Shown here piece by piece: positions 53,505 to 63,751 of a stretch of DNA of 64,000 nt. The stretch's first letter is position 1; each line of letters opens with the position of its first letter. A program made the position numbers and the translations under genes. Below the pieces are notes generated by a model. That model saw nothing but the letters and a program-made list of their open reading frames with translations. It made no database searches and had not been told where the DNA came from. The stretch covers positions 1,874,601 through 1,938,600 of the forward strand of contig NZ_CP090364.1 in assembly GCF_021432065.1 (NCBI RefSeq). Direction: 5' to 3'. Source of the stretch: Photobacterium sp. TLY01. GTDB taxonomy: Bacteria; Pseudomonadota; Gammaproteobacteria; Enterobacterales; Vibrionaceae.

Positions 53505-54524
53505 ATGCTAGAAATTGAGTCACATTATCAAGATGTTGAAAGTATTAAAGAGCTTTTCATTCCCTATGAGTCAACCAGAAGACTAAAAATCGCGTTTTCA
53601 GGATTGCGTTTAACGGATGATCAATCATGGCTCAATACCAAAACTTGGTTAGGTCATATGGTTAAATCATGTTTACCCAGTAATATTGCAAGACAAATTC
53701 AGTCATTCAAGGACTGTAATGATGTTAATGCATTAATAATCAGAGGATTACCACTCGATGAAAATTTAGCCCCAACTCCTTACCAAGGTTATGTTGAACC
53801 ATCAAAGCTTCCAGTAATTAGTGCAATTAATATTGGCATATATCATTTAGCAGAGATTGAGCCAATTTCGTTCCAAAACGAGAATAATGGATTTCTATTT
53901 AGACATGTCGTTCCTTCGCTAAATAGTCGAAATGACAAATCTTCACATGGCTCACTCCATACCTTTGGTCATCATGTCGATAACCCGGATCTACCCTTAA
54001 GCTGTGAGAAAATTTCCGATAAAAGTGGTTGTCCAGAATTCTTATCATTAATGGCAATTAGAACTGATCTCCGTGTTAGGTCTAATTTCGTTCTACTTGA
54101 TGATGTTCTAAACCAACTGAGCTCTGGCGTGGTAAAACAACTTACAAAACCACATTTTGAAATAAGCCGCCCAGATTCATTTTCACAAAGTACCACTTCG
54201 GTGCTGCCACTCATTGTTTACTCTAAATCTAATCAAGTTTATTGCAGATATGACAAAGAAAACACAACACCGCTCACTAAAGAAGCTGCTGCTGCACTAG
54301 TAATGTTCGAAGCAAAACTGCAAGCACCTGAAATGAAAAACTCAATTTTGTATCAACCCGGTGATTTTCTATTGATCAAAAATCAGAGGCTAATGCACAG
54401 CAGGGAAGGTTTCCTACCACGAGATGACGGCACTGACCGTTGGCTTATCCGATTATTTGGAATGAGCTCTTTAGAAAGAATCGTCCCAGTCAATTCAACA
54501 GATAACCACATCGGTAAAGATTAG
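53505..54524 (+). CDS. Fe(II)/2-oxoglutarate oxygenase, clavaminate synthase-like amino acid hydroxylase family
   Basis: Protein of 339 residues of the TauD/TfdA fold. Iron triad: H157 and D159 in FGHHVDNPD, and H298 in NQRLMHSREGF. R312 and R316 (DRWLIR) lie 14 and 18 residues after the distal His, the spacing seen in clavaminate synthase, VioC and AsnO and longer than in TauD (11). GDFLLIKNQRLMHSR is typical. This group hydroxylates free amino acids, often at C3. The substrate cannot be read from sequence. The gene is clearly AT-richer than its surroundings, suggesting transfer. Its stop is 9 bp before the dehydrogenase gene. Confidence 0.82.
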   Translation: MLEIESHYQDVESIKELFIPYESTRRLKIAFSGLRLTDDQSWLNTKTWLGHMVKSCLPSNIARQIQSFKDCNDVNALIIRGLPLDENLAPTPYQGYVEPSKLPVISAINIGIYHLAEIEPISFQNENNGFLFRHVVPSLNSRNDKSSHGSLHTFGHHVDNPDLPLSCEKISDKSGCPEFLSLMAIRTDLRVRSNFVLLDDVLNQLSSGVVKQLTKPHFEISRPDSFSQSTTSVLPLIVYSKSNQVYCRYDKENTTPLTKEAAAALVMFEAKLQAPEMKNSILYQPGDFLLIKNQRLMHSREGFLPRDDGTDRWLIRLFGMSSLERIVPVNSTDNHIGKD

Positions 54525-54533
54525 GATATTAAA

Positions 54534-55430
54534 ATGAAAGGAAAAAAAATTGCATTCATTGGCCTAGGTGTTATGGGATATCCGATGGCAGGACACCTGT
54601 CTGATTCAGGACACCAAGTCACTGTATATAACCGAACATCCAGTAAAGCAGAGAAGTGGACTAAAACGTTCAACGGGAAATCCGCCTCAACACCTCAGGA
54701 AGCCGCTCGCTTCAGTGATATCGTATTCATTTGCGTAGGTAATGATGATGATGTCAGAAGTGTAATTTACGGCGAAACGGGCGTTCTTTCCTCACTAAAA
54801 CCAGGCAGTATTGTCGTTGATCACACCACAACTTCCGCCGTGTTAGCCATTGAGCTTGCTAACGCCTGCAAAAATAAAGGGATACATTTCATTGATGCTC
54901 CGGTTTCTGGTGGTCAGGCTGGCGCAGAAAATGGGACGTTAACAGTGATGTGCGGTGGTGAACAATCCACTTACAATCACATCACTGAGGTGATCAGTGC
55001 TTACTCTAAACACTCCGTTTTACTGGGTGGTCATGGCCAGGGACAACGCTGCAAAATGGTTAACCAAATTTGCATCGCCGGTATTTTACAAGGACTCAGC
55101 GAGGCTCTGCTGTTGGCAGAAAAATCTCAGCTTGATATCGAGCAAGTGACTAGTGCGCTCAATCATGGTGCAGCGGGATCATGGCAGATGGCAAACCGGG
55201 CTGTCACAATGTCATCAGATCAATTTGACTTCGGCTTTGCTATTGACTGGATGCGCAAAGATTTACTTATTTGTCTGAATGAAGCTGAAAATCATGGTCT
55301 TACGCTACCAATGACACTGGATGTTAATCAACGTTATCAGCAATTAATACAGCAAGGACTTGGCCGTATGGATACATCTGTATTAATCAAGTCTTACGCC
55401 AATTCACAAAAGCCAGCACTGATCGCGTAA
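54534..55430 (+). CDS. Beta-hydroxyacid dehydrogenase family (3-hydroxyisobutyrate dehydrogenase-like)
   Basis: NAD(P)-dependent enzyme of 298 residues. Nucleotide motif GLGVMG (10-15), coenzyme-selectivity segment YNRTSSK (Arg after Asn, suggesting NADP), substrate loop DAPVSGGQAGAENGTL (S124) and catalytic lysine K174 in GQRCKMVNQICIAG with N177. It oxidises a beta-hydroxy acid or reduces the aldehyde/ketone. In this operon the natural substrate would be the hydroxylated product of the oxygenase. It is separated from its neighbours by 9 and 11 bp. Confidence 0.9.
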   Translation: MKGKKIAFIGLGVMGYPMAGHLSDSGHQVTVYNRTSSKAEKWTKTFNGKSASTPQEAARFSDIVFICVGNDDDVRSVIYGETGVLSSLKPGSIVVDHTTTSAVLAIELANACKNKGIHFIDAPVSGGQAGAENGTLTVMCGGEQSTYNHITEVISAYSKHSVLLGGHGQGQRCKMVNQICIAGILQGLSEALLLAEKSQLDIEQVTSALNHGAAGSWQMANRAVTMSSDQFDFGFAIDWMRKDLLICLNEAENHGLTLPMTLDVNQRYQQLIQQGLGRMDTSVLIKSYANSQKPALIA

Positions 55431-55441
55431 AGGAGTGACTT

Positions 55442-56224
55442 ATGGATCTTATGATGAATGACCTATCTTTGTGGGTTATTTCAGCCCTTATGGTCTCAGC
55501 ACTAGCCGCTGGCTTTATTGACAGTGTAGCTGGCGGCGGTGGATTGATACTTGTGCCTTCTTTCATACTCGCAGGGCTTCCGCCGCAGGTTGCTCTCGGC
55601 CAAGAAAAAATTGTCAGCACACTGGGTACGATTGCAGCGATCCGTAACTTTGTACAAAACAAAAAAGTTATCTGGACCGCAGTGGCTACGGGTATACCTG
55701 CAGGGCTAATTGGAGCCTATGCCGGAGCACAGGCCATTCTGTATTTTGATCCAGACACCATTGGCAAAATCATACTGGCAATGTTGCCATTTGGTATTCT
55801 TCTCTCTTTTATCCCAAAAAGAGATAAGGGAGTCACGGATGAAAAGGTCAATCCTGCCGTCATCTTATTCGGCGTGCCGAGTGCCGTCTTCGTGATTGGC
55901 TTCTATGATGGCTTTTTCGGTCCGGGAACAGGTAGTTTTCTTATTATTGCGCTGCATTATATGCTGCGGTTTGACTTAGTATCAGCTTCTGCAACCTCTA
56001 AGCTGTTTAACTTTTCGTCAAATATCGGTGCTTTGATCGCTTTCGTGGTCTCTGGGAACGTCCTGTACCTCCTCGCCATCCCTTTAGTGATCATGAATTT
56101 GCTCGGTAACCATCTGGGAAGCGTGTCCGCGATGAAATACGGGCCAACTATGGTACGCAGAACCCTGTCATTATCGCTCACGATTCTGATGTGCTCTCTG
56201 GGATATAAGTTTCTGGTTGCTTGA
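55442..56224 (+). CDS. TSUP (TauE/SafE) family transporter of the oxygenase operon
   Basis: Inner-membrane protein of 260 residues, about eight TM helices, with both family signatures: DSVAGGGGLILVPSFILAG and FYDGFFGPGTGS. Likely an exporter (or importer) of the pathway's substrate or product, possibly an organic anion. It is a paralogue of the protein at 46.6-47.4 kb but clearly distinct (for example ALGQEKIVSTLG versus ALATNKLQSSFG). Last gene of the operon. Confidence 0.9.
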   Translation: MDLMMNDLSLWVISALMVSALAAGFIDSVAGGGGLILVPSFILAGLPPQVALGQEKIVSTLGTIAAIRNFVQNKKVIWTAVATGIPAGLIGAYAGAQAILYFDPDTIGKIILAMLPFGILLSFIPKRDKGVTDEKVNPAVILFGVPSAVFVIGFYDGFFGPGTGSFLIIALHYMLRFDLVSASATSKLFNFSSNIGALIAFVVSGNVLYLLAIPLVIMNLLGNHLGSVSAMKYGPTMVRRTLSLSLTILMCSLGYKFLVA

Positions 56225-56233
56225 CTGTACGCA

Positions 56234-56289
56234 CCTGACTCAATAAAAAAACCAGCATGTTTCCATGCTGGTTTTTTTATTGAGTCAGG
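56234..56289. terminator. Bidirectional terminator with 26-bp perfect inverted repeat
   Basis: Arms at 56234-56259 and 56264-56289 are perfect complements with a TTTC loop. The inner part is CCAGCATG/CATGCTGG flanked by seven A and seven T residues, so it works for the TSUP gene and for mukB, whose stop is 3 bp beyond. The outer CCTGACTCAAT arms extend the match beyond what a terminator needs. Confidence 0.9.
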
Positions 56290-56291
56290 CT

Positions 56292-59200
56292 TTAGGCCGG
56301 ATCTAACTCGAGTTGCCTGCCTGGTTCCGGCTCACCTTTCGGTTCCTGGCCAAAACCACGTAAACCGACTACATGGACATGTTCCCGATCTTTAAAGATC
56401 TTACGCACAAGCTTGTAGGTGGTCCCTTTCTCCGGGCTGATGTTCTCTGGCGCAGCAATCAGCAACTGCATGTCCAGACGATCACACAGCTCAAACAGGG
56501 TCGCGATAGACTTGGCATCCAGTCGCGCGGCCTCATCCAGGAACAGCAGACGGCATGGGATAATATCTTTCCCGCGCAGACGGCGGGCTTCTTCTTCCCA
56601 GCTCTGCACAACCATCAGCAAGATAGCCTGACCGGTACCAATGGCCTCACCGGTTGACAAGGCGCCCGATTCCGCCTGCAGCCAGCCATCTGTACCACGG
56701 TTCACTTCAATGCTGAGCTCCAGATAGTTCCGGTAATCCAGCAGTTCCTCACCCAGGGTTTGCGGTGAACGCTGACCCATATCAATATGAGGGTTCAGTC
56801 GCTGGAACAGCTTGGCAATGGCCTCAGAGAAGGTCAGACGGTTATTGCCGAACAAATCCTGATGCTGATCCTGCTGATCGGCCAGGCCCGTCAGCAGGGA
56901 TTCATGGGTTTCACGCACGTTCACGTTCAGACGCACGCCTTTCACCTGACCAAAACTGATGTTCTGCAGGCCCTGGTTCAGCATCTTGATACGGTTTTGC
57001 TCCCGCATAATGGTTTTACGGATGATATTCGCCACGCTGTCTGAGCTGATCGCCAGACGCTTTTCACGCGCCGTCAGCTCTTCAGTCAGGCGGGCCAGCT
57101 CAACTTCCATCTCTTCGATGGCCTCAACCGGATCGTCGGTACGGATAATATCGTGACGAATACGCTCACGCAGATGCTGGTACACCGCGATGTAGAACAG
57201 TACTTTTCGTTCCGGACGTGATACGTCTTCGGAAGCACGCAACGCATCACGCAGCGTTTCATTATCGGCCACGGCCAGGCGTAGTGCCCCGAGCGCTTTG
57301 TCAGACAGCGAGCGCAGTTCGTCGGCCGTCATGTAGGCCATTTCGCGGCGATGCAGGCGACGTTCAACATCACTCTCCCGTGCCAGACGCAATACCGCGC
57401 ACCAGCCCGCTTTGGTATTCACCACCAGGGTGCGTAAGTCGATATAGTCTTTTTCGACCTTGCGCAGGCGCTTCACCAGATTGCGCATTTCCATATCCAG
57501 TGAGGTGGTGGCTTTTTCCAGCTCGCTGCGACGATTACGGGAACTGTGAAGACGTTCATGCAGCTCATCACGACGCAGGCGCGCGCGCTCTTCCGCCTCA
57601 AGATCGGCGCGGACACCCAGCTCCTGCAGCTCGCGCTCAAATTCCTGTACGGTTTCCTGCTTGGCCTGATGTGAGCTCTTCAGCGACGCCAGCAACTGGT
57701 TGTACTGGTTGCTCTGCGTCTGAGCCTGTTTCAGGCTCTCACGGTGACGGGTACGTTCACGTTCAGCCGTTTCCAGTTTGGACTTCAGTTGCTCGTTAAG
57801 CTCAGAGCTCTTGCTCAGCAGCTCAACGGCATCGGCGTAGCCAAAGTGGTGGCGCCGTTCGACCAAATCGGCCAGGGCAAAAATCTGACTTTTCAGTGTC
57901 TGAAGTGCCTGGTCCGCATCCTGATACTCAGCCTGCATAGCGTCAAACCGCTCAGGGTCTGTATCCAGTGCTGACACCAGAGTTTCCAGCTCTTCCAATG
58001 CCTTACCGTGGCGCTCAAGATAATGACGCGCTTCATCAATCTGGGAGAGCTGCTGCTCCACCTCTTCAAGACGGGCGGCGATCGTCTCATCTTCTAACAA
58101 GGCCACGACCGGCTGCAGTTTGGATAACAGCGACAAACCTTCACGTGCCGCGGTAAGCTGGCTGCGCTGTTGCTGCTCAGTGGCTTCGGTGTCGTTCAAC
58201 TGACGCTGAATCTGATTACGCTTTTCACGGGCGGCGCGAATTGCTTCTTCCGGATCGGGATCAAAAGCGACCGCCAGGTGACTGGCCACAAAAGCATTGA
58301 AGCTCTGGTACAAACGCTGAAGCTTCTGGGCATCAAAAGAGGCCTTGGCGTGATCCTCCACAATCTGATCACGCTCTTCGCGTAAAATTGCCAGACGCTG
58401 CTCGCGGGCGGCCCGGCCAAACAGCGGTACTTTCGGGAAACGGGAATAACGCAGCTGCTGCTGATTCAGCTGAACACACACTGCCCCTTCCAGTTCGTCG
58501 ACCACAAAACTGCTGTCATCAAACGAATCCGCTTCGCCTTCGATGATATACAGATCGTCCGGACAGTCATCCAGCCCGGAGAGTTTCTCGCGGACAGAAT
58601 CAATATCCTGCACCACGATGGCATGGCGTGCAGGGCCGTACATAGCACTGAAATACGGCGCATCATCAATCGTGATGTCGTCGTAAATCTCAGACAGTAA
58701 GGTACCGCCCAGCACATCGGCAATCACACGCAAACGGGAATCATCGCTACCGCCCGGCAAGGCCAGACGTTCGATTTCATTTTCAACATTTTGCTTGCGC
58801 ACCGCCAGTTTGTCTCTGGTGTGAATGGCTTCACGTTCAGACTCCAGCGTCTGGTGCATGGCCGTCATCACGGCCTGACTGTCGTACAGATCCTGGCCAG
58901 ATTGTTCAGCCAGTTTTTCCAGCGCATCACTGGCGGCAATCCAGGCCGGTGCTTTGCCTTCCTGCAGACTGATGTCTTTTGACAGTTGCTGTTCCTGACG
59001 GCGCAGTTCACTGCGTTTTTCCACCAGATCAGACTGATTCTGCTCCAGACTTTCCAGAGTCGCTTCATGACGGGCCTGTTCTTCAGCCAGTGCCAGTTCG
59101 CCATCAATCTCAACGGCAAAACGTTTCGCATAAGTGTCTGCCAGATCCTGGGCCTGACGCTGGTGACGCATACTGCGCTCCAGATCGCGATACTGCGCAC

Positions 59201-60752
59201 TCAACTGTTCACTGCGCTGAGCAATCATTCGCAACTCGCGGCCTGTCGCCAGTAATTCACGGGCTTTTTCGCCTGCCGAGGCTCTTTCCACTGCACCCGC
59301 AATCGTCGTCACTAGCTGCAGGCCGCGCTCAAATTGTTTGGCAGCGGCCGCTGACATATCCAGCTTGTGTTTCAGTGCCAGCAGTGCCGTGGTTTTACTG
59401 TCTTGCTGTTGTTTCAGGCTGGACAGCAGTTCAGCGGCATTTTCCTGATCCAGCGTGTCATCGGCCGAAATCTGACGGGCCTTTTCCAGCGCCTGAACGG
59501 CTTGCTGGTACTGTAAAGCGCGGGTTTGCTGCGCATCCAGCGCCTGCTGATAATCGGCCAGCTGAGATTTCAGGCTGTCGACCTCGTCTTCACTGAGCAT
59601 GGCCTGTTCTTCCGCCATGGCCAGTTGCTCGGCCGCTTCTTCAACAATCATGACCTGCTCTTCCAGACGCTCAGTCAGCTCCAGAAGATCATCACGGTAA
59701 CGCTCTATTTTTTCCTGCTGGCGAACGGCCGTCTGAACCAGTTGCAAGTGATCCGACGCCGCCTGATGATCCTGCTCCAGCGCGCTCTCGTTCTCTTTCA
59801 GCTCATCGAGCTCTTGCGACAGGTTGCCGAACACCTGCTGTTGATCAATCAGGCTCTGGCGCGAGCCGAGCAATTCGCTGCGCAGGCCAAGTGTCTGTTC
59901 CAGCTTGACACGGCGCTCATTGGCGTGACGCATGTAATCGGCCGCCACATAATTGGTCGCTTCGGTGATCAGATGTTTAAACAGGTCACGATCGCTCTGG
60001 GTAACCTTGATGGCTTCGAGCGTCATGCGGTTTTCACGCAGCGCCGCTTCCATATCCTGGAAGGCTTTCTTCACACCAGAGTTATGCGGCAGCAAGTAAT
60101 CGCGCAGCGAGCGTGTAATGGCACTGGAAATACCGCCGTACAAGGATGCTTCAATTAAACGGTAGAACTTAGACCGGTCGGTACTGTTACGCAGCTTCTT
60201 CGGCAAGACGCCGAATTCAAACATCTGCGTGTGGTAGTCGGTGACAGAAGAGAAGGTTTTAAACTGCACCCCTTCGTACTGAGACACAGCGTCTTTCACT
60301 TCATTGATCTGGCGCACCCGTGCCTGGTTCTCAGACAGAGTTTCCACCAGAATATCCGTCGGTTTCACCGCTGAAGGCAAACCTTGGATCAGGAAAGGTT
60401 TGATGTCGACTTTTTTGTCCCGGCCCGCAACCTGCTGCAGTTTCACTGCAAAAATAATGCGCTGGTTCTTGGAGTTAACGATATCAAGCGCAGAATAACA
60501 GGCGCCTGGCTTGAGCTTGCCGTGTAATCCCTTATCACGGGAAGCATTGGAGCTTCCCGCTTCTGTGGTATTCCGAAAATGCAGCAGGCTCTGATCCGGG
60601 ATCAAAGACGTGATAAACGCAGCCATGGTGGTGGATTTACCCGCACCATTACCGCCGGAAAGTGTGGTGACCAGTTGGTCAATATCAAATGTCCGGGCAA
60701 AGAAGCCGTTCCAGTTAACCATGGTCAGAGATTGGTACTTACCGCGCTCCAT
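56292..60752 (-). CDS. mukB: Chromosome partition protein MukB
   Basis: SMC-like condensin ATPase of 1486 residues, exactly the E. coli length. Walker A GNGAGKS (34-40), long coiled coils (about 290-640 and 800-1090), central hinge (about 650-780, [20 protein letters not shown]), ABC signature region [19 protein letters not shown] and Walker [14 protein letters not shown] near 1400. Dimers with MukE and MukF organise and segregate the chromosome. The ATG shares one base with the mukE stop (TGATG). Confidence 0.97.
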   Translation of the reverse strand: MERGKYQSLTMVNWNGFFARTFDIDQLVTTLSGGNGAGKSTTMAAFITSLIPDQSLLHFRNTTEAGSSNASRDKGLHGKLKPGACYSALDIVNSKNQRIIFAVKLQQVAGRDKKVDIKPFLIQGLPSAVKPTDILVETLSENQARVRQINEVKDAVSQYEGVQFKTFSSVTDYHTQMFEFGVLPKKLRNSTDRSKFYRLIEASLYGGISSAITRSLRDYLLPHNSGVKKAFQDMEAALRENRMTLEAIKVTQSDRDLFKHLITEATNYVAADYMRHANERRVKLEQTLGLRSELLGSRQSLIDQQQVFGNLSQELDELKENESALEQDHQAASDHLQLVQTAVRQQEKIERYRDDLLELTERLEEQVMIVEEAAEQLAMAEEQAMLSEDEVDSLKSQLADYQQALDAQQTRALQYQQAVQALEKARQISADDTLDQENAAELLSSLKQQQDSKTTALLALKHKLDMSAAAAKQFERGLQLVTTIAGAVERASAGEKARELLATGRELRMIAQRSEQLSAQYRDLERSMRHQRQAQDLADTYAKRFAVEIDGELALAEEQARHEATLESLEQNQSDLVEKRSELRRQEQQLSKDISLQEGKAPAWIAASDALEKLAEQSGQDLYDSQAVMTAMHQTLESEREAIHTRDKLAVRKQNVENEIERLALPGGSDDSRLRVIADVLGGTLLSEIYDDITIDDAPYFSAMYGPARHAIVVQDIDSVREKLSGLDDCPDDLYIIEGEADSFDDSSFVVDELEGAVCVQLNQQQLRYSRFPKVPLFGRAAREQRLAILREERDQIVEDHAKASFDAQKLQRLYQSFNAFVASHLAVAFDPDPEEAIRAAREKRNQIQRQLNDTEATEQQQRSQLTAAREGLSLLSKLQPVVALLEDETIAARLEEVEQQLSQIDEARHYLERHGKALEELETLVSALDTDPERFDAMQAEYQDADQALQTLKSQIFALADLVERRHHFGYADAVELLSKSSELNEQLKSKLETAERERTRHRESLKQAQTQSNQYNQLLASLKSSHQAKQETVQEFERELQELGVRADLEAEERARLRRDELHERLHSSRNRRSELEKATTSLDMEMRNLVKRLRKVEKDYIDLRTLVVNTKAGWCAVLRLARESDVERRLHRREMAYMTADELRSLSDKALGALRLAVADNETLRDALRASEDVSRPERKVLFYIAVYQHLRERIRHDIIRTDDPVEAIEEMEVELARLTEELTAREKRLAISSDSVANIIRKTIMREQNRIKMLNQGLQNISFGQVKGVRLNVNVRETHESLLTGLADQQDQHQDLFGNNRLTFSEAIAKLFQRLNPHIDMGQRSPQTLGEELLDYRNYLELSIEVNRGTDGWLQAESGALSTGEAIGTGQAILLMVVQSWEEEARRLRGKDIIPCRLLFLDEAARLDAKSIATLFELCDRLDMQLLIAAPENISPEKGTTYKLVRKIFKDREHVHVVGLRGFGQEPKGEPEPGRQLELDPA

Positions 60753-61480
60753 CAGGCGTGTTCCTCTTGCTCGGTTTCTTCATCACTTGCAGCGTCATTG
60801 GCTTGTTCTTGCTCAATCAGGCTGGATTGCGTCGGCAATTGCTGATGCACAATCGCTTCGCCGTCACGGATCAGGCGAAGCTGCGCTTCCCGGATATCGT
60901 CACTGTTCCGCACATCCGCACCAAAGCGGAACACCGCTTCACTGATCCGGAATTTACCGCTGTCACCCAGCATGATCACCATGCCCAGACGTCGCATACG
61001 GCGCAGGGAGGTTTTGACTTTATCAAACAGCTTTTCGCGATCCAGATCAGAGCCTGACGCCCGGTTGGTCACCAGCTTCATGAGTTTCTTTTCATCGGCG
61101 AGCGACAAAAGCTCATCAAACAGTTCCTGATTGGTAAATATTCCCTCATGGGCCAGACGTTCAGGGCTCAGGTACAGGAAGCACAGCACTTTTCCGACCA
61201 GCATATCGAGCTCAGACAGCACAGAGCGGCCAATCAGCGAGGTAGAGCGGGGACGCAGATAGAAGAAGCCTTCCGGTGCCCTGACCAGTTCTGCGTTATA
61301 GCGCTTGTAAAACAGCATCAGGTCCTGCTCAAACTCCAGCAAAAACGCATGATTATCCAGATCTTCGCTGGACACATGGCGACCCGAGCGCAGCGCATTA
61401 TCCAATGCCGGGAACAAGGGGTTGGCAATGGCTTTGGCCAGATTCTCTGGCATAAATTCTTCAATATTTGTCAATGACAT
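60752..61480 (-). CDS. mukE: Chromosome partition protein MukE
   Basis: Winged-helix KITE subunit of 242 residues (E. coli 234). [34 protein letters not shown] and [20 protein letters not shown] are characteristic. The C-terminal tail is acidic (EETEQEEHA). It binds MukF and the MukB heads. Its first 20 bp overlap mukF. Confidence 0.96.
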   Translation of the reverse strand: MSLTNIEEFMPENLAKAIANPLFPALDNALRSGRHVSSEDLDNHAFLLEFEQDLMLFYKRYNAELVRAPEGFFYLRPRSTSLIGRSVLSELDMLVGKVLCFLYLSPERLAHEGIFTNQELFDELLSLADEKKLMKLVTNRASGSDLDREKLFDKVKTSLRRMRRLGMVIMLGDSGKFRISEAVFRFGADVRNSDDIREAQLRLIRDGEAIVHQQLPTQSSLIEQEQANDAASDEETEQEEHA

Positions 61481-62789
61481 TGGCTTGTACCTTGGCTCCG
61501 TAGTCGTTGATCAGTTCCCAATCAGGCTGAACCGCACTGAAATCCGACTCGGAATAACCGAGCCTGACGGCCTGATCGACAATAATACGTGCTAAATCAA
61601 AATGTTGTGCGTGTGAATGCTGACTCAGGTATTCCCGAATCAAGCTGCCAAGATTGATGGCTGCGCCCTGAGATTTATGGATATCCAGCATTTCTGCAAT
61701 TCTTTCACTGAGCTGATCGTTCACCTGACTCAGTTCTTCAAATTCAAGGGTTTCCGGCACGATACCTGTCACTTCATCGTCGCGCAGGACCAGCTCTTCA
61801 TCACGCATGTCAAGCAAGCGGTCTGCATCGGCGTAAGTGAGCTGCCATGGTGCGTCGAAAAACTCGGCGACCGACTGGCGCAAACGCTGGCTGAAGGCAC
61901 GGTTTTTGTCCATATCAATGGCGGTACGGATAAACTTATGCACATGCCGGTCGTAGCCGATCCACAAGTCGATTGCCTGCTGGCCCCAGTTGATGATCCG
62001 GTCCAGCTTTGCCTGCAGGGAGTACACCATGCCTTCGACATATTCCAGCTCCAGATCCGAGGTCGTGCTTATTGCATCCTGAATGGCAAGCAGCTGGGTT
62101 TGCAGCTGATCCCCGGCGGCTTGCAGGGTGTCCTGAAGCTCGCGCAGGGTACTGGAGGTTTCATTGAGAAGACTTTCACAGTTGGTGATAGCCGCACGCC
62201 AGTCCTGATTGAGCAGTTCAGCAATGTCTTCTTTCACCTGCTGTTGCTGCTCATCCATGGTGCGCTGGTTCAGATCGATCCGATCAAAAATCTCGGCCAC
62301 TGAATATTTCAGTACCGCGTAGACGTTGATTTTCCAGTGCTGTTCATCACCGCCTTCATGGGCAGCCACCGCCGCTTTATTCAGCTCATCGGCCACCATC
62401 GCCAGTTGTATCGACAGTTTCATCGATGAGAACTCACGATGACGGGCGTAGTAATCGGCAATCCCCAGTGCCAGCGGACTGAGCCGGTAGATACTGGCCC
62501 CTTCTGTCATCTCACTGGTAAAACGGGAAATCAGACGCTGGCGGACCAGTTCGTTGATTGCGTTATTGGCGCGGAAAACCAGGGTGTCTTTTGACTGATC
62601 AAACATATCGCTCACGATTTTGAACGCATCGACCAGCTCACCTTCCCCCAGTTCCTCATCCAGACGCTCGCCGCTTAACACGGCAATCGCCAATAAAAAT
62701 GCCAGTCTTTCCGTTGGCAGGTTAAGGGCGAATTCATGTTGTTTCACCCAGGTCACCAGCTCAGGAACAGTCTGGGATTGGTCACTCAT
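61461..62789 (-). CDS. mukF: Chromosome partition protein MukF (kleisin)
   Basis: Kleisin of 442 residues (E. coli 440). N-terminal winged-helix dimerisation domain ([40 protein letters not shown]), a helical middle domain, an acidic linker and the C-terminal domain that bridges MukB heads. AAGGAC lies before the ATG. First muk gene of the operon, 50 bp after cmoM. Confidence 0.97.
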   Translation of the reverse strand: MSDQSQTVPELVTWVKQHEFALNLPTERLAFLLAIAVLSGERLDEELGEGELVDAFKIVSDMFDQSKDTLVFRANNAINELVRQRLISRFTSEMTEGASIYRLSPLALGIADYYARHREFSSMKLSIQLAMVADELNKAAVAAHEGGDEQHWKINVYAVLKYSVAEIFDRIDLNQRTMDEQQQQVKEDIAELLNQDWRAAITNCESLLNETSSTLRELQDTLQAAGDQLQTQLLAIQDAISTTSDLELEYVEGMVYSLQAKLDRIINWGQQAIDLWIGYDRHVHKFIRTAIDMDKNRAFSQRLRQSVAEFFDAPWQLTYADADRLLDMRDEELVLRDDEVTGIVPETLEFEELSQVNDQLSERIAEMLDIHKSQGAAINLGSLIREYLSQHSHAQHFDLARIIVDQAVRLGYSESDFSAVQPDWELINDYGAKVQANVIDKY

Positions 62790-62839
62790 CCGTTGTCCTT
62801 ATTTGTTAGATTTATTACTTGCAACCGGCTTTAAGTTTC

Positions 62840-63634
62840 TTACTGCAACGGTTTCTGAGCGTATACATGGATATACCGCCCTAAAGATAAATACGGTTCC
62901 TGGCGGCAGAGGCGCTGCTCCATCGCCAGTAATTGTTCAAGACTGTACTCACCCACCCGGTCGGTACGCATGTAATCATGGAAAGTCCTTACACCGGTTT
63001 TGCCCAAAATGGTCAAACCGCCTTCCGTGAGCCATGCATACACCTCTTCCGGTGTCTGGGCCGACTGAGGCTGAAGTTTGAACCGCTTGCGGTGTGGCAT
63101 CCCTTGTTCGACGTGGGTTAGATTACCGCAAATCAGGTTCTTAAACAGCAAGCCATTATAGTTATAAAACATGACGGAGATGATCCCGCCCGGTTTCAGC
63201 TGTGTCATCAGGTGTTCAAGGGCTGCACGCGGATCGCTCAGCCATTCCATCACCGCATGGAACAAAATCAAATCGACCGGTTCATCCAGATAGTGATCCA
63301 CCTGCTGCACCGGACAATGAATGAGTCGATATTGCTCAAGCAGGCCATTTTTGGCAATTTCCGCACCTGCCAGTTTCAGCATTTCTCCAGAAAGATCACA
63401 TAAAGTGATTTTATGACCACGTTTCGCAATTAATTGCGACAACTGTCCCATTCCGCCGCCAGCATCCAGCACATGCAATACTGTGCCCTGCGGTGCTGAT
63501 CTCGCGTCAAGGGTATGTAAAATCTGCTCCAAATCTTGCCATACGACAGTCTGACGGATCAGCCCTTTTGCTGTACCGTAGATGTTTTCTGAGAACTTTT
63601 GGGCTAAATCATCAAAATTTCGATCTCTGATCAC
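62840..63634 (-). CDS. cmoM: tRNA 5-carboxymethoxyuridine methyltransferase CmoM (SmtA)
   Basis: SAM-dependent methyltransferase of 264 residues (E. coli 261), converting cmo5U34 to mcmo5U34 in tRNA. RNFDDLAQKFSENIYGTAKG start, SAM motif VLDAGGGMGQLSQLIAKRGH (about 54-73), LCDLSGEML, DLILFHAVMEWLSDPR and the C-terminal RQEPYLSLGRYIHVYA are close to E. coli SmtA. The start is GTG at 63634. First gene of the cmoM-mukFEB group, as in enterics. Confidence 0.95.
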   Translation of the reverse strand: MIRDRNFDDLAQKFSENIYGTAKGLIRQTVVWQDLEQILHTLDARSAPQGTVLHVLDAGGGMGQLSQLIAKRGHKITLCDLSGEMLKLAGAEIAKNGLLEQYRLIHCPVQQVDHYLDEPVDLILFHAVMEWLSDPRAALEHLMTQLKPGGIISVMFYNYNGLLFKNLICGNLTHVEQGMPHRKRFKLQPQSAQTPEEVYAWLTEGGLTILGKTGVRTFHDYMRTDRVGEYSLEQLLAMEQRLCRQEPYLSLGRYIHVYAQKPLQ

Positions 63635-63751
63635 GTCAGTTTTCGTTATGATAGTGGCCTAGTCAGATGCTTATTGTGTCACAAGCTTTAGAGTAATAAA
63701 GGCTTGGAGCACGTATTCAAGCTCAATTGCTGAAATTTCGGACGACCTGAT

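Noticed and set aside
39565..56291. Classical genomic island or prophage
   Set aside because: No integrase, transposase, tRNA end or direct repeats were found at either boundary.
59526..60158. 210-residue plus-strand frame inside mukB, and similar long frames opposite cusB, pstB and mukF
   Set aside because: Antisense shadows of strongly conserved genes, with low-quality composition and no ribosome sites.
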